The translations under genes were made by a program, and so were the position numbers. From Trichaptum fuscoviolaceum (taxonomy: Eukaryota; Basidiomycota; Agaricomycetes; Hymenochaetales; Trichaptaceae), in NCBI GenBank assembly GCA_910574455.1, contig CAJSYZ010000011.1, positions 1,984,001-2,048,000 of the forward strand: a DNA stretch of 64,000 nt. The letters are read 5' to 3'. The notes under the pieces are model-generated. The model worked only from the letters and a program-made list of their open reading frames with translations, did no database searches and was not told where the DNA came from. Below are positions 49,174 to 61,903 of this stretch, one piece after another. Positions within the stretch are counted from its first letter, which is position 1. Each line of letters begins with the position of its first letter.

Positions 49174-50871
49174 TTAGTTGGAGAAAGCCTGAATGCCAGT
49201 GATTGCCTTGCCAAGAATTAGAGTGTGTATATCATATGTGCCTAAAGAGAAAAGCAATTAGCATAGGATCTTACCTGTACACCGACCATTGCACTTACCT
49301 TCGTATGTATTCGTGACCTGCAAATTCGCCACATGCCGTCCGATGTGATATTCATCTGCGCATGCGTTTCCCCCAAGGACATCCAGGACCTTTCGTGAAT
49401 GCTCAAGAGCTACGCCGCAATTATTGCGCTTCACCATCGAGACCATCTCAGGCGCGCTCTTTCCTTCGTCCTTCAGGCGTCCGACCTGTACGCTGGCAAG
49501 TAGACCGAATGCAGCAGCGGAATGTGCGTCTACAAGTTTCTTTTGCACCAGCTGGAAGGACGCAAGCGGTCTTTTAAATTGCTTCCGCTCAAGCGCATAT
49601 TCGCGCGCACGAGACACGCAATCCTCGAGTGCGCCTATAACGCCCCAAGAGATGCCATACCTTGCGCTGTTGAGGCAAGCGAAGGGCGAGCCCAAGCCGA
49701 GGGATTTGGGCAGGAGAGCAGAGTGTGGTGCGTGCACGCCGTCAAGGAAAATCGAACCAGTGACAGAGACGCGGAGGGCCAGTTTGTTTTTAATTTGCGG
49801 AGCGGAAAGTCCTTTCGTTCCTTTCTCAAGAAGGAAGCCTCGAACTTTACCATCCCACTTGCACCGTGCCCATATGACGAAGAGGTCACTGTAAGAGTGT
49901 GGGGTTAATAAGAGCATACGGAAGTTCGCGAAGAACTAACGCTACAGGTGCGTTTGAGATCCAGGTCTTGCTGCCGTTAAGAATAAAGCCTCCATCTGTT
50001 TCCTCAGCAGTTGTCTCCATGCCGGCAGGGTCGGAACCATGGTTCGGCTCAGTAAGACCAAAGCATCCAATGATCTCGCCCTTCGCTATTCCAAGGTAAG
50101 TCTCGAATTCTACAGAAGGGAGGGAAGAGTTTACCTAGCCGAGGAAGATAATTGGCCTTCTGCTCCTCGGATCCAAATTCGTCGATGGGCAACATGACGA
50201 GAGATGACTGGACGGACATGGTTGAGCGATATCCGGAGTCAACGCGTTCCACTTCCCGCGCAATGAGTCCGTACGCGACACTGCTGACGCCAGCACAGCC
50301 ATACCCATTGATTGTTGGACCTAATAATCCCAGCTCCCCCATCTCTGGGATCACCGTCGGGTCAAACTCTGAAGAAGAGATTAGAGCGGTACTGGTCCAA
50401 GTAAATGTGTATATACGCACTTTCTGTCCTCTGTGCCTGCAATACTCGAGGCTGTAGTTTTTCCTGAGAACAGAATGAGCTTGACAACATTATCTCCACG
50501 ATAGACAATTCAGAGCGTACCTGGCAATAGGCCCTCGCTACCTCTCTGCCGGAAAGTCAGAATCATGGCGCATGATAAAGATGTAACACAAACCTGATGG
50601 AAATCTCTTCCTCAGTTAGCAGCGACTCCAGATTCAACGGATCCTATGTCATTCTAAGTGTCAGAGTGGTACATTTATATTTATGAGAGCATAATCACCT
50701 CCCAGTTGAATTCTGTACGTTCTGAAACAATCCCTTAAGTTCGGAGCATGAGTGGACGATCCTAGATAACTCACTGGGTGTATAGGCCATAGACGTCGAC
50801 GCGTACCGACGCGCAGAAGTTGTGAAGGTGGAGACTCTGCATTTGAGGCTTTTCACAAGCTGGAAGGCCAT
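49174..50871 (-). CDS. Glutaryl-CoA dehydrogenase-like acyl-CoA dehydrogenase, mitochondrial
   Basis: FAD enzyme expected to oxidise and decarboxylate glutaryl-CoA to crotonyl-CoA in lysine/tryptophan breakdown. The N-terminus [20 protein letters not shown], then RRYASTS, looks like a mitochondrial presequence. Next come the acyl-CoA dehydrogenase blocks [40 protein letters not shown], the FAD loop [20 protein letters not shown] and [12 protein letters not shown]. The C-terminal half has [35 protein letters not shown] and [20 protein letters not shown]. The Glu of TYEG is in the catalytic-base position of this subfamily. It ends [13 protein letters not shown]. The SARYGIxWG and VTNTYEGT blocks favour glutaryl-CoA over other acyl-CoA dehydrogenases. 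It is divergently paired with the gene at 51093. Confidence 0.88.
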
Positions 50872-51092
50872 TACTGTCGTTGAGGTTGCGATGGAGGTAG
50901 AAAGGAAGGCGCGACGTGTGTAAGATCCGGGCTATGGTGCTGTACCGCTACCCGAATAGACGCCCAAGTGTGGTAATCTAGACGCCCAGAATGTTATCTT
51001 ATCAGAGGCTGAGTTAGCGCCGAATCTTGGAAGCGCCCACGCTCTCAGTTTTCTTTTCCGTCAGGCAATTCGTCACTCAGTCTCCCTTGGCA

Positions 51093-52896
51093 ATGTACGC
51101 TCGATGTCTGCGCACTGTCGCAGCCCGTGCTCACCGTCCAGCACGTCGGCTGCTATCTACAGCTCATGAAGAGCTCGGCAGCGCATCGACATCGGCGCCC
51201 CCTGCTGGAGTTAGTCCCGTAACGGACACCAACTCGCACCTCGCTGAGCCTGAGTTGGTTAAAACAGCTGAGATAACTCCCAATAACAACGGAAGATCTT
51301 TGCATAAAAATGCTCGCGCGGCGACGGTCAGGGTTGAGTATGGTATCAAAAGCCTGCCCATTGGTCTTGCGATTGTGCAGGAAGTTGAACGTCGGTTTGG
51401 AAAGCTTCGTGACTTCAAGATGCTCCCGGTGCGTTCAAGTTCGCCCTCACTGATCATTGCATCTTATCATGTTTCTCCCCTTCAAAAGGATAAAGATGCG
51501 CCTGGCGACTACCTCCCATACCTTTTTGTTGAATTCGAAGATATCCAATCGTTACAACATGCTCAGACGCTTAGCCACAAAACGATCAAGGTCACAGTGG
51601 AACCGTGGAACCGTGAACAGATGGTTGATGGCGGAGTATCTCTCTTCGATGTGCAAGATTATCTGAGGAGACCTTCGCCGATGAACCTATTGGAAGATCT
51701 CCAGGCGGGTGCTGAGACCGCGCTGGAAGCAAACCGTCACATTGAACTTGCTGAAGATGATGGGCCGCTTGAAGAAGTTGAGGGTAATTCAGCCGAGGCC
51801 TTGGATGAGAAGTCTGAGAAACCTCGGAGACCAGTCAACCAAATCAATATTCAAGTGGTACCTCTGGGTGAGTAGCAATGGTCTAACTATTATTAAACAT
51901 AGTGTTTGCTCATCTCCTCCCTGTTTTCATATATGTCGTCACATAGGCCTAGAATCTAGAAACCAGACCTTCGATTCGGTGAACTTTCCACGTTATACGC
52001 ACGACGATACACGTTTCTTAGGTACTCGGTCACAAACTCGCTTCGCTCAAGTCTTCCTACAATGGGGTGGGTTCCATACTGGCTACGACTTCAGTGAAGC
52101 TGGTATGGAAGCTTTAGCGTGGCGTGCACATCCGTACGGGAAGGAGCCACCACCATCGGTCACGGCCCAGGCTCAGAGGAGCGGATATGATCTGCAGAAT
52201 GCTTATCTGGACACGGAGGTGGAAAGAGCGAGGACTATGAACAGAGCGCAGACGGCCATGAAGGCTGTTATGTTCAAGCGGAGAATGCTCCTGAAGGACT
52301 CGGGTGCCCCATTAGAGGTTCATGGGCTTATATTCAACGACGCAAAAAATAGATGGGAGGTGGCAGAGCCGGCAAATAAACCTGCGTCAAGAGAGGTTTC
52401 TGGCAGACTGGACGTCAACGGAGCGATGCCCGATCCAAAGGTGTCGAGTACTTCACGTGAGGGCAGTAGCTTATTGAAGGCGTTAAAGGCAAATATGGAA
52501 GCAAATAAGGATAACGCTAAAGAACCAGATTCTGGAGTCACCACAACACAGTTGCGCCAGTCACAACAACATACAAGGAAGTCCAATGCAACTACCATTT
52601 CGGGTTCATCAACGTCCAAAGCATCGAAGCCAGCTTCTTCGAGCTCATCTTCGCCACCGTCAACCTCAACTCCTCCTTCCCCCATTGTGCAAAAGAACGC
52701 TAAAACAAAATCAAAGCAGAAAACAGCCAGCCCTCCTCCCAAGCCCGCTACACCCTCACCGACGCCCCAAGCCGCGGTAAAGGCACAGGCGTCCCGTTCT
52801 AAATCCCAGAGGCCTGCTAGAGAAGGCTTGGGCGAACAAGCTGGCAATGAGGGTTTCCGATCGAAGTTGCTAGGATGGCTAAAAGGAAAATGGTGA
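51093..52896 (+). CDS. Conserved hypothetical protein, probable mitochondrial, RRM-like segment
   Basis: The start at 51093 gives MYARCLRTVAARAHRPARRL, then LSTAH, an Arg-rich amphipathic leader typical of mitochondrial import. An in-frame ATG at 51027 would hide it. A possible RRM-like fold follows: ATVRVEYGIKSLP, then IGLAIVQEVERRFGKLRDFK, then LPYLFVEFEDIQSLQHAQTL. A second conserved part after one intron reads LESRNQTFDSVNFPRYTHDD and QVFLQWGGFHTGYDFSEAGM. The tail is Ser/Pro/Lys-rich and ends LLGWLKGKW. A 60-nt stretch after FKMLP (51430-51489) has intron borders but is also open in frame, so the exon may or may not be spliced there. I do not recognise the family. RNA binding in mitochondria is an inference from the leader and the RRM-like spacing. 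Confidence 0.7.
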
Positions 52897-53821
52897 TAAT
52901 GGTTTTTCCGACCTCGGCACACTCGCTACGCAGAATAATGTATACGCTCATATCTCACTAATATCAATGGAAAAGACCTATACGATGGATGTGTTGGAAG
53001 TATGAGTGCCGGAACCATCAAGCTCCAATTGTGCTTAACCTTCCTATGGGTAATTGTGAACCTTCGGTGAGCGTTTTAGATGATTTTCTTGCTGTTTTTA
53101 AGGCTAATGACACCCCGCCTTCAGTAAATGCCGATCAGCGTGCTCTAGTCATTTGCGCTGAAATTGTATATAATTATACTTCCGAGGCTCCCAGACCTTG
53201 GACCTTGCAACTTGAAAGTACACCTAGAATGATAAATTATAACTCCATGCTCTGTCTCGCCGTTCACACTCATTCGAGCTTTAATATGATCTCCCTCCAC
53301 CATGACCTACTGCACCGACTGATAGTGTAGGTTTTTGCCGACCGCCCCGGACTCAAAAACGGGATTCCTCGGAGAACAGTGTATTGCGAACCGAAATCTC
53401 GATCAACACAGCATTACTATAACACTAGCCAATGGACGGGCGAACTGTTCTAATGCCAATCTGCAACGTTCTTTTCTGGAAACTATCATCGGGCTGACTA
53501 AAAGCTTTGTAGCTGATTTTTTTGCGAACTAGTAAGCGGCGCTAATTTGTTGTTGCCATGAAACTGTTAGTGAGTTTGGTACCAATACATACTTTGATCA
53601 TCAGAAAATACTCAATCCTTCTTGGCAAATACAGTAGTAGTCCCCGGCCTCCGTGTTAGTCTTGTACGGCTCCGCGGGCATTTGTGCCTAGAGATATAAA
53701 CCCGAGCTCCGAGTCGATGCTTTTATCCTCAAGCTTTAGTCCTCCACTCATTATCTTCTTTCACTGTGACACCCATCTTCTCCGCTATAACTACAGCGAG
53801 CGGTCGGTGCCCATAGGCGCG
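52897..53821. other. Intergenic stretch before P450-5
   Basis: A 113-codon plus frame (52989-53330; from 53047 it reads MGNCEPSVSVLDDFLAVFKA) is the longest candidate. It has no known domain or splice partner. It may be an orphan or chance frame. The last 150 bp should hold the P450-5 promoter. Confidence 0.3.
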
Positions 53822-55906
53822 ATGTTCAGCTACATGAATTTCGTCGACTTGCTATTTGGCGCCGTTGGAATATACCTCATTAAGTCAATATTCTCTGCGA
53901 CTTCCCCTGGTCCATTACCTCCAGGACCGAAACCGCTACCACTGATCGACAACTTACTCGATTTGCCTCAAGGGCAAGAATGGGTTCATTGGACGAAGTA
54001 TGCAAAACTATACGGTAAGCATGCTTGTTAGTCTGTATGTGATAAAACAGTGAGCTGATTTTCGAATTAACACTAGGACCTATAATTTCCATCACGGTAT
54101 TTGGGCAACATATGGTCATCTTGAATGACTCTCGTAAAGCATTCGAGATGCTCGATAAGAGATCCGCAAAATATTCCGACAGACCAACACTCGTCTTCGG
54201 GGGTGAAATGTACGTTCTATGCGAATTTCGTAAGCGTCTCATGTCCGTGACTTCGGACACTTATTAGGTGTGGATGGGAAAACACGCTCGCTATGCAACA
54301 CTACTCCGAGAGGTTCCGTTCGTATAGAAAGGCCTTCCATCATGTACTAGGAACAAAGTCCGCCATTGCTCGCTATCATTCGCTACAAGAAATAGAGACC
54401 CGCCGCTTCATCTTACGTGTGCTCGAAACACCTGACAGTCTGATACAGCACATACGGACGTGAGCATAGCAATATTTTCTCGCAATATTATTAATCATCA
54501 AGAGTTGTTTAAAAATACAGGAATGCGGGAGCTATCATTCTGAAGATTTCGCATGGGTATACCATCGAGCCTAAATCTGCAGACCCGCTGGTTGACCTTG
54601 CAGATGAAGCGCTTATCCAGTTCTCGGTCGCAGCTAAAGCAGGCTCATGGCTTGTCGACATCCTTCCGTTCCGTGAGCAGCGCTCTCCAACATCCTTAGA
54701 TCCAATGACCAATGTTTTTGCTTTCCGTGTTCCAGTTAGGAACCTACCAAACTGGGTTCCTGGAATGAGCTTCAAGCGCTCTGCACTCAAATGGAAAGGA
54801 ACGTTAATGGAACTAGCGGAAAAGCCACATGCATTTGTGAAACAACAAATGGTAAAGCAGTTACACAGCGGTCTGAGTGTAATACTAACTACATTGTCTC
54901 ACTTGCTAGGCAGCAGGCATAGTTAACCCTTCGTTTACATCTGAACTTCTTAGTAAGGGGGCGCTGAGTGATGAAGAAGAGTATGTCGTAAAATGGACCG
55001 CGGCATCTATGTACTCAGGCGGTGCTGATACGGTACGAGCTTCATTCTTCGCTAGTCGCTATATCAATAACTGCTCTTGACTAATGATAACGCTCAACCT
55101 TAAATAGACGGTTTCAGCAACTTACTCGTTCTTCCTTGCGATGACACTCCACCCTGAAGTGCAGAAGAAAGCGCAAGACGAGATCGACCGTGTTGTTGGT
55201 TCTGACCGCTTTCCTTCGTTCTCAGACAGGGCAAATCTTCCCTACGTCGATGCGATAGTCAAGGAGGTCTTGAGATGGAATCCCGTCGCCCCGCTTAGTT
55301 TGCCCCACACGACGATCGAGGATGATATGTTCGAGGGCTACTACATTCCGAAGGGCACAATCGTACTCGCAAACATCTGGTAATTCGCAATCCATCCCAT
55401 ACAGTTCTCAAGCGATTTTAAGCTAACAACAGGATGTCAGGCAATACTTCCATGATCCCGAGACGTATCGTGACCCAATGGATTTCAAGCCTGAGCGCTT
55501 CCTAGGTCCGAAGCCAGAGCCGGACACTCATAACATGGCGTTCGGCTTCGGGCGGCGAATCTGTCCGGGAAAAGAACTCGCTGATGCGTCGATCTTCATA
55601 TCGATCGCTATGAGCCTCGCGGCCTTCAAGATCACGAAGGCGAAGGATAGCCTGGGAACAGAAATTGAGCCAGTGTGTGAATATACGTCAGGGATTATCA
55701 GGTAAGAATCGTAGTTTTACCTTTGACAAACATGCTATTGTTTCTGATGCAAACCACTGTTGTAATCCAGCCATCCTAAGGAATTCAAGTGTTCGATCAC
55801 CCCTCGCTCAGATAAATGGGCTGCACTCGTCCGAGCAGTAGAGGAAGAACATCCCTTCGAACCTAGTGATGCGGAAGCATTGCGAAATGTTCAGTGGCAT
55901 CCCTAA
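53822..55906 (+). CDS. Cytochrome P450 monooxygenase (P450-5)
   Basis: ATG 53822 starts MFSYMNFVDLLFGAVGIYLI, then LPPGPKPLPLIDNLLDLPQG, where the usual IGN is IDN. Exons follow with HSLQEIETRRFILRVLETPD, RNLPNWVPGMSFKRSALKWK, YSGGADT (I-helix), KEVLRWNP (ExxR), GYYIPKGTIVLANIW, FKPERFLGPKPEPD and an unsplit heme loop FGFGRRICPGKELAD. The C-terminus EHPFEPSDAEALRNVQWHP is longer than in the other copies. Introns keep frame, including the acceptor before QYFHDPETYRDP. It is the most diverged of the five P450s here and has lost the intron in the heme loop. Substrate unknown. Confidence 0.88.
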
Positions 55907-58653
55907 ACGCTTGTCTTGGCGGCTTTGTTCTTGACTTACATAGATAGTACCTCATTCCTTTGATTAAAGTTTGGTAATCACTGTATGGCCAGGCTGACTT
56001 GGGCCCGAGCTAAGCTCTCGATGCAATCGTCCTCGTTCCGAAGTCGTGCACATAGCACCCCAGGGGCCCAGCCACTCAACTGGCGTGTTATCTTTATAAA
56101 AGGCAGTGCTTACCCTTGAAAGTGAGATAGAGCAAGCAGTGATCACGTGCGAATAGGCATTGATGGAAGCAGTATTAAGTTAAGTGAACCTTCTCTCTCT
56201 GAGTTAGTCCGTGTCTAAGAACAGATGAGCCTTGATGAGATTCGCCCTTTCTTTCAGATTACTGAGATTGGTTGTGGGTCCAGATGTCGAGTCTCCTGTG
56301 GCAATTGGTGGAAGACGCTAGCCAAGTCCGTCACGTTGAGTTATTTGACTTAACTCGTACTGCGATATGTAAAAGATGATGAGCTTATTGGCTTAGACGC
56401 CATCATTGTTCCCCAGTAATACGCATGCGCTCACCTCTGTCGGTCATGCGGTCTTTCTGCTGAAATGGAAAGCCCCCTTTTTGCTAGGGTTCAGACGGTA
56501 CTGAGCAGTTTGATACCCTCAGGTTGAGGGTCGGACGAACGTGCATTCAATTATGTCCAAAAAGCGATGACCGATAGTTTCAGCCCAGATCTGAGGAGAC
56601 TCCGTGATCGTTCTTACACAACCGAAAAGTCAAAATATTTCAGACGACCCAGAATTTAGAAATTGCCACTGAGTTTAAGCGATCGGGATGGTGAAGAGAT
56701 TGCTTAATATCCGACATTCCTTCCGTTTGTATGCGCCAAAGATACGTGAGTCGAGAGTACCACCGAAAGGACCAAAAGAGCAAAGGCGGAATAAGGTCGT
56801 TAGAATTCCGATGAATTAGTAGGAGCTAGCCAATTAAGCCGCGGAGCTAGGTAGCCTGTTCTGATGTGGCAGCAATAAGTATAAACGAATGAGAGACAAA
56901 GATCGGAAAATAGTAGATGATGATTGTAGGAAAGAAAGAGAGTCAACAGCCAAAGATATGATTTACGCCTATTGCCTCTTTTGTATTCAAGTTAGCGTTG
57001 GCGCGACGATCATGTCTCCGGTCGAAAATTTGATCTCCGAATCCTGTGGTTTTAAGTCAATTCTCTCAACGAGAAAGAAACTTAGCACGAGTTTTCAAGC
57101 TTGTGCCAGAGCGCTCTCCTTGTCCAAGGTAAACAGCTACTAATGGAGATAAAATAACTATTTGTGTATAAATTAGAAGCTTCTGATAGCAAAAGCTGCG
57201 TCACCTGATTATCTGAATGGAGCATCATGAGCCGGCCAGTAGACGTCCGACTGGCATCACTAGCCACCTAGTATGTAAGCCTATATTGCTATAGGACTGA
57301 GGAAGCAAACGAAATGTCTCACCCCGAGATAAACATGCATATTGTGCCAATGGTCCGCTGATAACGAATTCATGAGGCGAACAATTCACAATTAAGCTAC
57401 AGCCATCGAACTCGGTGACATGAACAAGGTTCAAGTTGTAGATTTAGCTGCTCATTAGTAATTATCATACGTATCAATCAAGGACACTCGAATTCAGAGC
57501 TAGCAGAGCATGCATTATATGAGAGACCGGCCAGAGAGTTGGATTGAGATGATGGAATTACGTAGTAACTTCCGTCCATCATCCACAACCGCCGACAGAA
57601 TTATTCCACGAGCATATCTACCTTATTTGAACGGCATGTGTGCGGGACATGCCCATTCAAGTTCCGTGAGGGATGTCATCCAAGCCCTCACTGCAATGTA
57701 AGTTCATTTCCAGCAGTACTGTCTGCTTACTGTAGCTTTCAACTTCAAGTACTTGGGGGGAGGGGGGGGAAGTACATCCAGTAACATATTCCTCTTTCTC
57801 ATTACCTATGCTACTAATATTCACCTGGCGTAGCGTCGAGTCATCAATTTTTATCGTGAGGCTTCGGAAAAGAGGCAAAAAATTGAAGAAGCTCGGCAAC
57901 TTGAACTCGGCATGCCAATGCATCAGGGAAACTACTTTTTGCTTAAGGCGACTGACGCGTCCTGACGCTGCCTTAAATGGACTGAAGGGTTGCTATGCCT
58001 GTCTGAAATCTACTGATATGTTGCTATGCCTGTCTGAAATCAACTGATGGCCTGAACACACTGAAATAAGCCAATTTTCAGGACACACTCAGTACGTCAG
58101 TACATCAGGAGGTCAGTCAAGCATAAGTAAAGACTAAGTACAAGCATGTACAATTCAAATGTCATAGTAAGTACAAATCAGTACACCAGTAATTCAGTAC
58201 GCCAGTATTGTAGGCTGCGCGCTGCTTTCCTCTCGCCTTCGCTGATAAGGATGTTCATGCTTTTCGTTGTTGGCTGAGCGACTCAAGCACATTTGCCTTG
58301 TGCGCTTCGAGAATTGTCCGACTTCCGCCCAAGTGGCATATTCTTCCTGACGCCTGAAACAATTGTCAAACATAAATTCCAGAGTTCTTACTACGGGTTT
58401 TCGGAGGACTCGGACATACTATTTTCAATCTGTTCCGAAAGCAATTTCTCTCTTGTCCGATTGCGCATGTTCTGATCATTTTCCCTCAAGGTCCATGTTC
58501 TTGAATTACCCTCCACCTTGAATGGTCCGCCGTAGCCGCTCGTGTCAATTCTCGTCACCGCAACCTATCGATCTAGCTCTGCTTCTACATCCTTGAGAAG
58601 CAGATTGCCTCCGGTGGGAAGTGGGGGTAGATCTCGGTCTGGCAGTTGTTTGT
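55907..58653. other. Long gene-poor stretch
   Basis: 2.7 kb without a supported gene. A short tandem duplication of GTTGCTATGCCTGTCTGAAATC lies near 57988-58048. A segment around 58085-58210 is rich in AGTAC/GTAC-containing words (for example CAGTACGTCAGTACATCAG). Frames at 56889-57143, 57510-57701 and 57808-58047 have no family resemblance. It may be an eroded repeat or old intergenic DNA. Confidence 0.4.
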
Positions 58654-60482
58654 TCAATAGGGAGTTTTGGTCTGACGCCAGAACGATCGGTATATATCGC
58701 AAGTGTTCATACTCCTGGTTTGTTCCTTCTGGATCATCCGAAAAGTGTTTGAGTAAGGCTTTATACTGTAGCTCGAATGCACTTTAACAAGATGACTTAC
58801 GGCCGTCAGCGAATCAACAAGTATCCCATCGATATGTAGGCAACACTCATTATCTGCAACTTCGCTCACGTCGTAAGGCTTCAGAATAAGCTCTGTGATA
58901 CGCATCACTACACCTGTTCGGTCGTCCAGCGTATTGGCAAGCCGGATTTTCTGCTTCGCGAATGCCTGGATCATCGAAAGTACATTCTCGGTGGACAACT
59001 GGCTGATTTAGGAGGTGGTCGTGAACTTCCCTTGCCCAGCTCGCTCTCAACTCACATCGTCTTATTCATCAGCGACACAACTCACTTCGATACTGATTGA
59101 CCAAGGACAGCACCACCGTAGTCCTAGATTTAAGAAAGTAAGACCACTACAGGCCGGAACAAATGACTATTCGAGAAGAGCTCACTCGAGTGGTTGATCC
59201 ATCCCCTCGCACGAACGTACCACAGATCAAGTTCACTGTACCTTTCGTAATACCGATACCGTATCCGTGAGACAGAACTCTACCTTCACCATCGAGTCCT
59301 TGGTGCCAACCAGACGGCACGACAGCGCAGCATGTCCGTTCCACACGACCTTGCTCGAGGTGAACTTGATAGCGTTGCCGACAATGTTCGTAATGACCTG
59401 GCGCAGATGCAGCGAGTCACCGATGAGCTGATCAGGAATGTCTGGGTAAACATCATATGTGAGGTCGAGGTTGTTTTGCGATGGTCGTACAACGAGAGTC
59501 TTGAGGTTACCGAAAACCGTGTGTCTCAGTGAATACCAAACTTGCTCTATCGTCATCCTGCCTGCTTCGAACGTAGTAATTAATCGAAATATTAGCAACT
59601 GAATTCGGAAGCATCGGCGGCGGATTAGCTTACTCTTCGAGATATCCAAAATATCGACATTAATCAATAGCAGACTCCGAGCCAAACTATGCACCAGCAG
59701 AAGACTCTCGCGCTGACTCTTATTCAAATTGCTATCCAGCGTAAACTCTTTCATGCCAATGATACCGTTCATAGGGGTCGAATCTCATGAGACGTGTTCG
59801 CCAAGAACTCCAACTTGGAGCGACTGGCAAGTTCGGCAGCTTCACGAGCGGCGGCGTTCTTCTAAATCGACTCGCGCAAGTAGTGCACAATTTAATTGAT
59901 TTGATGAGTCTCAAAGGATTCCATCTTGCCTGAGCCTTTGACGGTGATGAAACACGTGAAGTCGCCGTTTATACTAGTAGCTGCAGTACTGATCTGCGCG
60001 AAACCACGCACTTCGGTCGTCAAGTTTCCGGCCATGGTGTCAACAGCCATTCTATTCGGAGTGCGTTCAGTAAAAACCACACTACACAATTCAGCGGAAT
60101 GCTAGTGAAATAAACATACGTGATTTTTTGCTGTGACATGAACATTCTCGATTTCAGCTTGAACACCGAGTTTTTTCGTTCTGACTTCCCGCGCGACTTT
60201 GGTCACCCCCGCAGTGAAGAGAGCCAACTGGTCAACCATGCCATTGATGGCCAAGTCCAGAATATCACCCTGAACAGACACGCCCACGATCTCCTGCGTC
60301 AAGTCGCCACGAGCGACGGTCGTAGTCGCGACAACAATGGTACGCACTTGAAAGTTCACCTGCGTCAAAGAAAAGTGAGACAATTCTCTCCAAGACAAAA
60401 GCGCAGCATAGGTTGACCGCCCATTTGCTGTACTAGTAGTCACAGTCTCGAGCTCCATCGCCCGCGAAGTTGTCCAGATCAA
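58654..60482 (-). pseudogene. Decayed group III (Nik1-type) hybrid histidine kinase
   Basis: On the minus strand, blocks of a HAMP-repeat osmosensing kinase survive in order. They are HAMP remnants (VRTIVVATTTVARGDLTQEI and [13 protein letters not shown] segments), the phospho-acceptor box FLANTSHEIR (His codon at 59787-59789), MNGIIGMKEFTLDSNLNKSQ, LLLVHSLARSLLLI, and the N-box region LIGDSLHLRQVITNIVGNAI. Then comes a fragment DRTGVVMRITELILKPYDVS from the segment between kinase and receiver. Damage: an in-frame stop (59862-59864), a one-base loss just after HEIR, scrambled sequence where the G boxes should follow GSTTR, and missing N-terminal HAMP and C-terminal receiver parts. Functional group III kinases sense osmotic stress and are targets of some fungicides. 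This copy cannot make such a protein. A functional copy is expected elsewhere in the genome. Confidence 0.8.
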
Positions 60483-61903
60483 TAATTGTCTAACACATTT
60501 AGCTTCGGTTAGATCTGTGTTGATATGATATGTTTGAAGAGCAAAGTATCCGAAATAGACGCATGTGGTTTCGCTGATGAATAAACCAGTATAAGCCTAG
60601 TAATATAATAGCAAGAAGAGAAGTCCGTACTTATAGTTCCAGAGGCTTCAAAGGTTGCGCTTATTCTCTTCCCTCGCATGCCCTCATAGATGTTCGCCAC
60701 CGTAGTCCGATGCTTGTGAACTAGATGTAGCGCCTAGGTTCACGCTACCTTCCGGCGACTTGCTAGAGATTGGCCGGGAGATGCTGGCAGCTGTTTCATG
60801 GAAAGATGTTCGCCTTGCGTCATCGCGTTTTTCACTATCGGAGGTGTATCACATTCAACTAGAGGTATGAAGGTGTCTCGCAAGACGGTATGAGGTGGTG
60901 TTCCGAGGCCGGGGCCGGGGCCGTCAGCCTGCAATTGACGGACGCGAGATTTACTACGTTGCAATGGCGGTTTCGGCGCAGGAAACTGATATGTGAAGCG
61001 AGGGGCATCCAAGGACACATGCGCAAGGCTGGCGCGGGATCGGTCGTGTAGTTCATCTGCCCCCTCATCAATAGCGTCCTCTGCCACCTCTTCAATCGTC
61101 AGCGGACGGCCCTTGCCCTTCCTTTCCTATAAGGCGGTGTCGACTCTAGTTGAAGACGAAGGATTGTTACTAATTTTTGATGAAGATACAACAGTTGGTG
61201 ATGCAACATGTATCGGCCTATCCTCAGCGGGTGTCGTTCGAAAGGTAGAAGATGCTCGCTTCAGCGTGCACGTCGGAGCTCCTCTCACTATAACAAGGCC
61301 GCCCACCTTCTCCTCTCCAGGTACTAAAGACAAATGTGAGTGATAAGATCAAGCAAGAAGCACGTTCTCAGACGTACACTATCGTTTTTTGGTTCATTCG
61401 GAAATGTTGAAGTCTAGGCGAGTTCAATACAAGCTTGAGGGTAGGATAAAACATAACTTGTTCAGGCCAATAAGTGGTCTTATGGAATGGGTGGGGGATG
61501 GCGGAGAAGTGCTCATAACAAGACTGGAGAACGTACACTGTGTCGTTGAGGGGACGCAGTGGTAAAAAGTTCAAGTTCAAGTTCAAGTGCAAGTGCAGTC
61601 CGAGTCACGGTGGCAACTTGAACTTGAACTCTTCAAGTTCCAATTTTAGATTTAAAGCTCCACTGGAAGCATCATCATGGCAAGCAATCCGAACAGCAGA
61701 CAGACACCATTGGCGACATCTTCCAAACCACTTTGATACCTCAGACTACGGTGATCATTCGGGAAAAAAAGGCAATTCAATAATAAATTTTAATCATGAA
61801 TCTCCTGGCAACTTTGAAAGACAAGAGCATGCGCACAACAATTTACTCGATAACTCAAGCACATTTGGTCAAACCTGCTACTGGTGGGCCTCAGCCTACT
61901 AGA
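60483..61903. other. Region upstream of the kinase remnant, possible gene fragments
   Basis: A minus-strand frame (61087-60740) reads AEDAIDEGADELHDRSRASL, then a Pro-rich part ending SLASRRKVA. With upstream sequence it extends to GKGRPLTIEEV after an acceptor-like TAG. It looks coding but I do not recognise the family. A further minus frame (61333-61127) has no match. At 61565-61645, repeats of AAGTTC face copies of GAACTT, making a small hairpin. Confidence 0.35.
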
